From positions 1-5,258 of the forward strand of contig CAMMGP010000102.1 in assembly GCA_946496415.1 (NCBI GenBank): a stretch of 5,258 bases of DNA, read 5' to 3'. This DNA comes from an uncultured Clostridia bacterium. GTDB taxonomy: Bacteria > Bacillota > Clostridia > Christensenellales > Aristaeellaceae. The notes beneath the pieces are model-generated. The model was given only the letters and a program-made list of their open reading frames with translations, searched no databases and was not told the DNA's origin. Positions 1 to 5,258 of this stretch are shown piece after piece. The translations under genes and the position numbers were made by a program. Each line of letters opens with the position of its first letter. Position 1 is the stretch's first letter.

Positions 1-722
1 GTGTTGTAATAGCCCTGGATGCCGTCCAGCGGATAGCAGAGATTGGCGATGACGCTCGAAACCATGCTGGAAAACACGGTCAGGTAGATCCACAGGGCGA
101 TGACGATCAGCGCCGAGGTGGCCGCGTGTTTGCACAGCACGGAAAAGAGCATGGAAAGCCCCAGCCAGAGCATGGTGTAAAACGCCGTCAATAAAAGGTA
201 GGAACAAAGCCGCAGCAGTTCTTCGCCCGTGGGCGGCACGCCGACCACCACGAGGCCCACGCCGCCCACCAGCACGCCCTCAAAGAACACCAGCATGAGG
301 ATGGCCACGGCTCCGGCCAGGAATTTGGCCGAGATGACCGCGTCGCGGTGGATGGGCTGGGAGATCAGGCGTGTGAGCGTGCCCTGCGAGCGCTCGCGGT
401 TGATGGCGTCAAAGCCCAGCGCCAGCCCCACCAGCGGGGAGAGGTAGGCCAGGAACGAGGCGAACGAGGGGATGGAACTGCCGCTTGACGTGTACATCGA
501 AAGGAACACGTATTCGCTGGTCTGCGAACTCATCAGGCTGTCGAAGGCGCCAAAGAGGCTGGCGAGGCTGGTCAGCGTCAACAGCACGAACAGCAGCTTG
601 AAGCGCGCGCTGCGGAAGTGGTCGGCCAGTTCCTTCTGATAGAGTGTGGCGAAGCCGCCGCGCGCGCCGCGTTCTTCAGCGCGCCTGCCGCGCGCGATGG
701 CCGTCTTTGCGCTTGCTTGCAT
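1..722 (-). CDS. ABC-2 type transporter permease, C-terminus cut by window edge
   Basis: Integral membrane subunit of an ABC-2 exporter, partner of the ATPase just upstream; 240 complete codons are visible and the 3' end lies beyond position 1. The basic N-terminus (MQASAKTAIARGRR...) is followed by a short amphipathic stretch (LYQKELADHFRSARFK) typical of the cytoplasmic lead-in of ABC-2 permeases. Hydrophobic segments lie at about residues 42-60, 88-106, 132-161, 174-196 and 202-225. The cytoplasmic motif RERSQGTLTRLISQPIHRD (109-127), after the second segment, matches the ABC-2 family pattern 'E+..GTL..LLS.PI.R' seen in NosY-like permeases (COG1277). The ATG at 722 was chosen because GGGTGA stands 5 nt upstream (728-733). 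It overlaps the ATPase end by 47 nt, suggesting translational coupling. Family call is firm; the NosY-like subgroup is an inference, and the substrate is unknown. Confidence 0.88.
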   Translation of the reverse strand, partial: MQASAKTAIARGRRAEERGARGGFATLYQKELADHFRSARFKLLFVLLTLTSLASLFGAFDSLMSSQTSEYVFLSMYTSSGSSIPSFASFLAYLSPLVGLALGFDAINRERSQGTLTRLISQPIHRDAVISAKFLAGAVAILMLVFFEGVLVGGVGLVVVGVPPTGEELLRLCSYLLLTAFYTMLWLGLSMLFSVLCKHAATSALIVIALWIYLTVFSSMVSSVIANLCYPLDGIQGYYN

Positions 723-1665
723 CGCTTTCACCCGCCTTTTCAAAGTATCTCGCATAGATGTCGTCCAGATCGCCGCCGCGCTTTTCCAGCCGCGTCAGCG
801 AAAAGCCGTTTTCCGTCAGATGCCGGGCCACTGCCGCGCGCACGTCGGCATTGGCGCGTCCTATGGCGAGGCCGTCTTCAAAGGTCACGCTCTGCACGCC
901 CTCGACTTCCCTGAGCGCCGTCTCCAGCGCCTCGCCGCCCGGCTGCGCCTCCACGGCAAAGCAGTAGCCGTTTTCCTTTTCCAACTGTTCCGCCAGTTCC
1001 CCGATGCGCCCGCAGGCAACCATTTTGCCCTTGACGAAAATGCCCACGCGGTCGCAGATCTGCTGGATCTGGTGCAACTGGTGCGAGGAGATGAGTATGG
1101 TGCGCCCGTCCTTGTCCGCCAGTTCGCGGATAAGGGCGGTCAGTTCGCGGATGCCCTCCGGATCCACGCCGTTGGTCGGTTCGTCGAGTATGAGCACGTC
1201 CGGGTCCTTGAGGAGTATGTCGGCAATGCCCAGCCGCTGCTTCATGCCCTTGGAATAGATGCCGGCGCGGCGATCGGCGGCCTCGGTCATGCCCATGCGC
1301 GCAAGCAGCTGGTCGATGCGCTCTTCCAGCGCATTTCCGCGCAGGCCGTTCATTTTGCCGGTCATGCGCAGGTTTTCCCGCCCGGTCATGTCCGGGTAAA
1401 AGCCCATGTTGTCGGGCAGATAGCCCACCGCGCGCTTGACGCGGATGGGATCGCGCGTGCAGTCCACGCCCTCGATGGTCGCGCTGCCCGCCGTCGGCTC
1501 GGTCAGGCCCAGCAGCATCAGCGTGGTGGTGGTCTTGCCCGCGCCGTTGGGGCCGAGCAGGCCGAAGACCTCGCCCTCCTCCACGCGCAGTTCCAGTTCA
1601 TCCACGGCGGTGACGCTGCCGTAGCGCTTGGTCAGGCCCCTGGTTTCGATGATCGTCCGTGCCAC
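676..1665 (-). CDS. ABC-2 type transporter ATP-binding protein
   Basis: Cytoplasmic ATPase (329 residues) that would drive the adjacent permease. Motifs in order: Walker A GPNGAGKTT (38-46), Q-loop region GYLPDNMGFYP (81-91), signature YSKGMKQRLGIA (137-148), Walker B VLILDEPTNG (157-166), D-loop around VDPEG (167-171) and switch histidine in ISSH (192-195). Residues after ~230 form the C-terminal extension common in drug- and lipid-exporter type ATPases of the CcmA/NatA class (COG1131), ending in a very basic tail (KRKDGHRARQAR). The usual Q-loop glutamine is replaced by Asp85. Many exporters of this class have 'GYLPE' here, so this is unlikely to mean loss of function. The start is GTG at 1665, 2 nt after the stop of the upstream gene, with GGGAGG 8 nt ahead. 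Transported substrate unknown. Confidence 0.95.
   Translation of the reverse strand: MARTIIETRGLTKRYGSVTAVDELELRVEEGEVFGLLGPNGAGKTTTTLMLLGLTEPTAGSATIEGVDCTRDPIRVKRAVGYLPDNMGFYPDMTGRENLRMTGKMNGLRGNALEERIDQLLARMGMTEAADRRAGIYSKGMKQRLGIADILLKDPDVLILDEPTNGVDPEGIRELTALIRELADKDGRTILISSHQLHQIQQICDRVGIFVKGKMVACGRIGELAEQLEKENGYCFAVEAQPGGEALETALREVEGVQSVTFEDGLAIGRANADVRAAVARHLTENGFSLTRLEKRGGDLDDIYARYFEKAGESDASKRKDGHRARQAR
728..733 (-). promoter_or_regulatory. Ribosome binding site of the permease, inside the ATPase gene
   Basis: On the minus strand AAGGCGGGTGA precedes the ATG at 722, with GGGTGA ending 5 nt before it. This resembles the extended anti-SD complement AAGGAGGTGA. It decides the start in favour of the 47-nt overlap with the ATPase reading frame rather than a later start. 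Confidence 0.6.
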
Positions 1666-1667
1666 GC

Positions 1668-2855
1668 TCAGCGCCTCCCGAATTTGCGCATCACTGCGAA
1701 GAGCACGAGGGCCAGCACCACGATGGCGGCGATGCCGACGACGCCCCAGGTGGTCTCGGTCTTGACCGTGACGCGGAATTCCGCGGAATCGGAGGTGTTG
1801 CTGTCCGCGGCGGTGATGGTGGTCAGATAATCGCCGGACATGGCGTTCTCGCCGGGGGTGATGTAAGCGGTGGTTTCCACGGTCGCGCCCGCTTCGATCA
1901 CTTCAATGGTCTCGGTGGCGAAGCGCACCGTCCAGCCCGAGGGCGCGCTGGAGGTGAGGTTGACGTTGACAAGGTCGGTGTTGCCAAAGTTGGTCAGCGT
2001 CAATTGCACGGCGCTCTCCTTATTGGAATAGGCGTCGAAGCTCAAAAGCCCGCTGGGCGTGCTCAGCATCAGGTCGTAGGTGCCGTTGATGGTCACAGAG
2101 AGCGTGAACGAGAGCCGCTCGGAAACGGTGGTGGCTGTACAGGGGATCTCATAGGTGCCCGCGGCCACGTTCTCGGGCGGCACCACATTGATGCTCACGC
2201 CCTGCGTGGTGCGCGCATCCAGTTCCAGCGCCGCCACGCGCGTAGTTTCGCCCGAGGGGGTGAAATTGACCGTCCAGCCCGCGGGCGCGCTGGCCGACAG
2301 TGCGTAGGACTGCGAAGTCAGCGTGTTGTTGATCAGCGTCGCCGAGAAGGTAAAGTCCGTCTGCGCGTCGCCTTCCTGCTCCGGATATTCCACCTCAAAG
2401 CTGCTGTTGCCAAGCTCCTCGGCGCTGACAGTGATGTCGATGGTCAATTCGTCGGAATAGCCTTCGCCCGCCGCTTCGAGGATGATGGCGTAATCGCCCG
2501 CTTCCGCCTCCAGCGGCACGGTCAGTTCAAAGGCTACGCTCTCGACCACTTCGCCGTCGCGCGCGTGCACGGTACTCACGCGCTGCCCGCTGGCGCTGAA
2601 ATCGCCCGTCCAGCCTTCCGGCATCTCCAGAATGCCGAGGACGAAGTCCTGCGATTGGCCGCTGTAGTTGTCGATGGCCAGATCCAGCGTCATCTCGTCG
2701 CCGGCATTGACCGTCATCGCCGGGTAGGGGGTACTCAGTTCCACATACGGCTCCGCCGGAGCGGCGTCCGCCTCCGCCACGGGTTCGGCCAGCGCCGGGG
2801 CCATGACGAGCAATGCCAGCAGCAAGGCCAGGAGGGACTTCATTTTCGTATTCAT
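1668..2855 (-). CDS. Secreted, C-terminally membrane-anchored protein with three NEW3-like domains
   Basis: A 395-residue protein exposed outside the cytoplasmic membrane. It has a signal peptide (charged MNTKMK, hydrophobic core 8-18, likely cleavage after ALA at residue 23) followed by an Ala/Glu/Pro-rich spacer. Three related beta-rich domains follow at about 36-143, 155-256 and 260-365. Each carries the same 'P-x-GW' turn: MPEGWTGDF (78-86), APAGWTVNF (190-198) and APSGWTVRF (304-312). Each also has an Asn-containing strand (DNYSG, INNTL, TNFGN) and ends in a 'AG-Y/SGDY' type strand. This is the pattern of NEW3 / COG1470 domains. One transmembrane helix (about 370-388) and a short positive tail (RKFGRR) would anchor it with a cytoplasmic C-terminus. 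Being first in the operon before the ATPase and permease, it is likely the extracytoplasmic accessory part of that transporter. NEW3 proteins are sometimes auto-labelled alpha-galactosidase; no catalytic domain is present. Confidence 0.85.
   Translation of the reverse strand: MNTKMKSLLALLLALLVMAPALAEPVAEADAAPAEPYVELSTPYPAMTVNAGDEMTLDLAIDNYSGQSQDFVLGILEMPEGWTGDFSASGQRVSTVHARDGEVVESVAFELTVPLEAEAGDYAIILEAAGEGYSDELTIDITVSAEELGNSSFEVEYPEQEGDAQTDFTFSATLINNTLTSQSYALSASAPAGWTVNFTPSGETTRVAALELDARTTQGVSINVVPPENVAAGTYEIPCTATTVSERLSFTLSVTINGTYDLMLSTPSGLLSFDAYSNKESAVQLTLTNFGNTDLVNVNLTSSAPSGWTVRFATETIEVIEAGATVETTAYITPGENAMSGDYLTTITAADSNTSDSAEFRVTVKTETTWGVVGIAAIVVLALVLFAVMRKFGRR
1674..1679 (-). promoter_or_regulatory. 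Ribosome binding site for the GTG-started ATPase gene
   Basis: GGGAGG on the minus strand lies inside the last codons of the NEW3 gene, 8 nt before the GTG at 1665. It supports the GTG start and indicates coupled translation within one mRNA. Confidence 0.75.
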
Positions 2856-2864
2856 CGTCTGTCA

Positions 2865-2875
2865 CTTCCATCCTG
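2865..2875 (-). promoter_or_regulatory. Ribosome binding site of the NEW3 gene
   Basis: The minus strand reads CAGGATGGAAG before the ATG at 2855. GGAAG ends 9 nt before the start; AGGA lies further off. The next in-frame ATG (residue 5) has no SD at a useful distance, so the 2855 start is preferred. Confidence 0.5.
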
Positions 2876-2917
2876 TGTTTTTCGCGTCGCCGCGATACTT
2901 TTATGGTAGGAGAAGAA

Positions 2918-2946
2918 GCTATATTGAACCTTAAAAATGTCGTGAA
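2918..2946 (-). promoter_or_regulatory. Candidate sigma-70 type promoter for the NEW3-ABC operon
   Basis: On the minus strand, TTCACG (2946-2941) is followed by a 17-nt spacer and TATAGC (2923-2918). Each box matches its consensus (TTGACA, TATAAT) at 4 of 6 positions. Transcription would start near 2911, giving a leader of ~55 nt. The weak -35 lies inside one copy of the CGTGAACG direct repeat, which would suit an activator-dependent promoter. A poorer alternative (TTCAAT-17-CATAAA) lies just downstream. Confidence 0.4.
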
Positions 2947-2959
2947 CGCCCCGTGAACG
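2941..2959. repeat. Direct repeat CGTGAACG x2, 11-bp period
   Basis: Two exact 8-bp copies at 2941-2948 and 2952-2959 are separated by CCC, so they recur once per helical turn on the same DNA face. The first copy covers the -35 box of the minus-strand promoter. Tandem sites at 11-bp spacing are typical of OmpR/PhoB-family response regulators. Assignment to such a regulator is an inference from geometry only. Confidence 0.45.
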
Positions 2960-2969
2960 ATCTTTGTGT

Positions 2970-2985
2970 GTTTTGTGTCCAAAAC
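2970..2985. promoter_or_regulatory. Operator-like inverted repeat between the two promoters
   Basis: GTTTTG-TGTC-CAAAAC is a perfect 6-bp inverted repeat around a 4-nt centre. It lies about 24 bp beyond the minus-strand -35 and 30 bp upstream of the plus-strand -35. It is too short and AT-rich, with no T-tract, to be a terminator. A dimeric regulator site is possible, but chance cannot be excluded. Confidence 0.25.
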
Positions 2986-3000
2986 GCTCCGCGCGCGATT

Positions 3001-3019
3001 TTAACGTTTGAAGCGTTGA
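3001..3019. promoter_or_regulatory. Imperfect inverted repeat overlapping the plus-strand -35
   Basis: TTAACG (3001-3006) and CGTTGA (3014-3019) pair at 5 of 6 positions around the 7-nt centre TTTGAAG. The right arm overlaps the -35 box TTGATT, a position where a bound repressor would block RNA polymerase. Weak on its own. Confidence 0.2.
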
Positions 3020-3044
3020 TTTTGCCGAAGTCGAATGTTAAAAT
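3016..3044 (+). promoter_or_regulatory. Promoter of the fusion-enzyme gene
   Basis: TTGATT (3016-3021) is followed by exactly 17 nt and TAAAAT (3039-3044), which is 5 of 6 to TATAAT. A TG dinucleotide at 3036-3037 makes it an extended -10. Expected start of transcription is about 3051, leaving a leader of under 30 nt before the ATG at 3079, with no room for a riboswitch or attenuator. Confidence 0.65.
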
Positions 3045-3066
3045 CATTCCCATACCATGAGGAACT

Positions 3067-3072
3067 GGAGGG
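3067..3072 (+). promoter_or_regulatory. Ribosome binding site of the fusion-enzyme gene
   Basis: GGAGGG ends 6 nt before the ATG at 3079. An in-frame TGA at 3058-3060 closes the frame upstream, so this ATG is the first usable start. Confidence 0.85.
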
Positions 3073-3078
3073 AACACC

Positions 3079-5258
3079 ATGCGGATCGCTTTCTCAACGC
3101 TCGGATGTCCGGATTTTGACTGGGTGGACATCTACACAATGGCCAAGGATTTTCAGTTTGACGGCATCGAGATCCGCGGCATCGGCCGCAATATCCACGC
3201 CGTAACGGCGGCGCCCTTTACGCCCCGCCGCATCAACCAGACAATCCAGAAGCTGAGCGATCTGCGACTTACCATTCCCTGCTTCTCCTCCAACACGGCG
3301 CTGAAGGATGAGGAAGACCGCGAGGCGGCCGTCCTCGAGATCACGGAATACATCGAACTGGCCCACGAGTTGGGCACGCCCTATATCCGCGTGCTCGCCG
3401 ACCGCGACGCAGCGCCCGAGGGCGAAGTGGACGATGACAAGATCGCCGGGGTGCTTTTGCAGCTGGCCGACATCGCCAAAGGCAAGAATGTCACGCTGCT
3501 GGTGGAGACCAACGGCGTCTATGGCGACACCGCCCGCCTGCGCAAACTGCTCGACCGGGTAGACCGCCCGGAGATCGCCGCTTTGTGGGATATCCACCAC
3601 CCCTACCGCTACTTCCATGAATCGCCGAAGACCACGGTGGAGAACCTCGGCTCCTACATCCGCCACGTCCACGCCAAGGACTCCGTGGTGGAGAACGGCC
3701 GCATCGTCTACAAGATGATGGGCGAGGGCGACCTGCCCATCTACGACATGCTCGACGCGCTCACCGCCATCGACTTCGACGGCTTTGTCTCCCTGGAATG
3801 GGTCAAGCGCTGGATGCCAGACCTCACCGACGCCGGCATCGTCTTCCCGCACTTCGCCCACTTCATGCAGACCTATTCCGCCCAGTGCCTGCAAACCGAC
3901 AATCGCGGCACCGGCAAATACCTCTGGCCCAAGGAGCATCTGATCGACCTCACCTTCCCCGAGGTGCTCGACCGCGTGGTGAAGGAGTTCCCCGATCAGT
4001 ACGCCTTCCGCTATACCACCTGCGACTATACGCGCACCTATGCCCAGTTCCGCGACGACGTGGATCAGTTCGCCCGCGCCCTCATCGCCATGGGCGTGAA
4101 GAAGGGCGACCACGTGGCCATCTGGGCGACGAACATCCCCCAGTGGTTTATCACCTTCTGGGCCAGCGCCCGCATCGGCGCGGTGCTGGTGACGGTCAAC
4201 ACCGCCTATAAAGTACACGAGGCGGAGTACCTGCTGCGCCAGTCCGACACCCACACGCTGGTGATGATCGACGGCTACAAGGACTCCAACTACGTCGAGA
4301 TCATCAACGAGATCTGCCCTGAACTCAAGACCACCGCGCCGGGCGAACTGTTCAGCAAGCGCCTGCCGCATCTGCGCAACATCATCACCTGCGAATCCGA
4401 GCAGCCCGGCTGCTTTACCTGGGAGGGCGCGCTGGCCCTGGCCAAGGACGTGCCCATGAGCGAGGTCTACCAGCGCTCGCGCCAGATTGACAAAAACGAC
4501 GTCTGCAACATGCAGTATACCTCCGGCACCACGGGCTTCCCCAAGGGCGTCATGCTCACGCACTACAATGTGGTCAACAACGGCAAGGCCATTGGCGACT
4601 GCATGGATCTTTCCAACCACGACCACATGATGATCCAGGTGCCGATGTTCCACTGCTTCGGCATGGTGCTGGCGATGACCGCCTCCGTGACCCACGCCGT
4701 CACCATGAGCCCGATCCCGTACTTCTCTCCGCGCGTGTCCCTGGAGTGCATCCGCAAGGAGCCGACCATCACCGCCTTCCACGGCGTGCCGACGATGTTC
4801 ATCGCCATGCTGGAGCACCCGGACTTTGAAAAGACGGACTTTTCCAACATGCGCACCGGCATCATGGCCGGTTCGCCCTGCCCGGTGAAGGTCATGCAGG
4901 ACGTGGTGGACAAGATGCACATGTCCGAGATCTGCATCACCTACGGCCAGACCGAGGCTTCGCCCGCCACCACCATGTCCAAGACCACGGACTCGCTGGA
5001 TGTGCGCGTCAACACCGTGGGCGCGGCCATGTTCGCCGTGGAGTGCAAGATCGTCGATCCCGACACCGGCGAGGAACTGCCCGACAACACCGACGGCGAG
5101 TTCTGCGCCCGCGGCTACAACATCATGAAGGGCTACTACAAGATGCCCGAGGCCACCGCCGCCGTCATCGACGAGGATGGCTGGCTGCACTCCGGCGACG
5201 TCGCCCGCCGCACCCCGGACGGCTATTACAAGATCACCGGCCGCATCAAGGACATGAT
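3079..5258 (+). CDS. Fusion enzyme: TIM-barrel sugar isomerase/epimerase-like domain + acyl-CoA synthetase, C-terminus cut by window edge
   Basis: One frame of 726 complete codons with no stop. Residues 1-268 are an AP-endonuclease-2/xylose-isomerase-like TIM barrel: opening strand MRIAFSTLGCP, FDGIEIRG (27-34), then probable metal ligands Glu143 (LLVETNG), Asp171 with His174 (WDIHH), His198 (HVHAKD) and Glu240 (VSLEW). After a linker (about 270-290) an adenylate-forming ligase begins (LTFPEVLDRVVKEFPDQ). It has P-loop YTSGTTGFPKG (480-490), PMFHCFG (522-528), AGSPCP (597-602), YGQTEASP (622-629), GE.CARGYNIMKGYY (673-687), DGWLHSGD (700-707) and hinge GRIKDM (721-726). The motif style is that of ACSF2/FadD-like acyl-CoA synthetases, which make acyl-CoA from a carboxylic acid, ATP and CoA via an acyl-adenylate. 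About 110 C-terminal residues, with the usual catalytic lysine, lie beyond the window. It appears cytoplasmic (no signal peptide or membrane segment). Substrates of both halves are unknown. Confidence 0.92.
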   Translation, partial: MRIAFSTLGCPDFDWVDIYTMAKDFQFDGIEIRGIGRNIHAVTAAPFTPRRINQTIQKLSDLRLTIPCFSSNTALKDEEDREAAVLEITEYIELAHELGTPYIRVLADRDAAPEGEVDDDKIAGVLLQLADIAKGKNVTLLVETNGVYGDTARLRKLLDRVDRPEIAALWDIHHPYRYFHESPKTTVENLGSYIRHVHAKDSVVENGRIVYKMMGEGDLPIYDMLDALTAIDFDGFVSLEWVKRWMPDLTDAGIVFPHFAHFMQTYSAQCLQTDNRGTGKYLWPKEHLIDLTFPEVLDRVVKEFPDQYAFRYTTCDYTRTYAQFRDDVDQFARALIAMGVKKGDHVAIWATNIPQWFITFWASARIGAVLVTVNTAYKVHEAEYLLRQSDTHTLVMIDGYKDSNYVEIINEICPELKTTAPGELFSKRLPHLRNIITCESEQPGCFTWEGALALAKDVPMSEVYQRSRQIDKNDVCNMQYTSGTTGFPKGVMLTHYNVVNNGKAIGDCMDLSNHDHMMIQVPMFHCFGMVLAMTASVTHAVTMSPIPYFSPRVSLECIRKEPTITAFHGVPTMFIAMLEHPDFEKTDFSNMRTGIMAGSPCPVKVMQDVVDKMHMSEICITYGQTEASPATTMSKTTDSLDVRVNTVGAAMFAVECKIVDPDTGEELPDNTDGEFCARGYNIMKGYYKMPEATAAVIDEDGWLHSGDVARRTPDGYYKITGRIKDM

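Noticed and set aside
1261..1320. Q-loop Gln replaced by Asp85 as a sign of a dead ATPase (the codon itself lies near 1411-1413)
   Set aside because: Exporter ATPases of this class often have an acidic residue here ('GYLPE'), and all other catalytic motifs are intact.
1668..2855. Alpha-galactosidase, a label often attached to NEW3 proteins
   Set aside because: Only signal peptide, beta-sandwich repeats and an anchor are present; there is no glycosidase catalytic domain.
646..2909. Two long plus-strand open frames (646-1830 and 1659-2909) opposite the ATPase and NEW3 genes
   Set aside because: Shadows of the minus-strand genes: rich in Ala, His, Arg and Gly, no recognisable motifs, and their ends bear no relation to SD or promoter signals. 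The minus strand shows Walker motifs, a signal peptide and repeats.
2960..3000. Possible terminator, small RNA or CRISPR-like repeat in the TTTGTGTG-TTTTGTGT stretch and GC-rich CGCGCGCG tract
   Set aside because: There are only two short imperfect T/G repeats (TTTGTGT at 2963 and 2972), no stable GC stem with a following T-run, and no spacer-repeat pattern.
3079..3890. Naming the barrel as hydroxypyruvate isomerase, IolE or xylose isomerase
   Set aside because: The metal ligands are shared by the whole superfamily and do not fix the substrate; no family-specific motif could be recognised.
3094..5190. Minus-strand open frame of ~698 codons opposite the fusion enzyme, rich in His, Val, Gly, Asp and Ala
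   Set aside because: It mirrors the GC-rich third positions of the plus-strand gene, has a skewed composition (HVV/GGG/DVG runs), no domain I recognise and no SD. The plus strand carries the full domain motifs of two families.

Overview
The window is GC-rich bacterial DNA. It has strong Shine-Dalgarno (SD) sequences and codons that mostly end in C or G. The NEW3-domain/ABC-2 gene group and the style of the acyl-CoA ligase suggest a high-GC member of the Firmicutes (Clostridia, perhaps gut-associated). No rRNA or marker gene is present, so that placement is only an inference.

Layout. Three genes lie on the minus strand from 2855 down to the left edge, in this order of transcription: an exported, C-terminally anchored protein with three NEW3-like beta-sandwich domains (1668-2855); an ABC-2 type ATPase that starts with GTG 2 nt after it (676-1665); and a multi-pass ABC-2 permease (722 to beyond position 1, truncated) whose start overlaps the ATPase end by 47 nt. 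Together they look like one transcription unit for a membrane ABC exporter or envelope-maintenance system with an outside accessory protein. The cargo cannot be read from the sequence.

A 223-bp divergent control region (2856-3078) follows. It holds one candidate promoter for each direction, an 11-bp-period direct repeat (CGTGAACG twice) lying on the minus-strand -35, and two operator-like inverted repeats.

On the plus strand, one uninterrupted reading frame runs from ATG 3079 off the right edge (726 complete codons). Its first ~268 residues form a TIM-barrel sugar isomerase/epimerase-type domain with a full E-D-H-E metal-ligand set. After a short linker it continues as an adenylate-forming acyl-CoA synthetase close in motif style to the ACSF2/FadD-like group. 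There is no stop codon, start signal or SD at the junction, so this reads as a true two-domain fusion enzyme. It is the most interesting object in the window. The window ends just after the ligase hinge motif, so the C-terminal ~110 residues are not seen.

No RNA genes, CRISPR arrays, insertion sequences or clear terminators were found.
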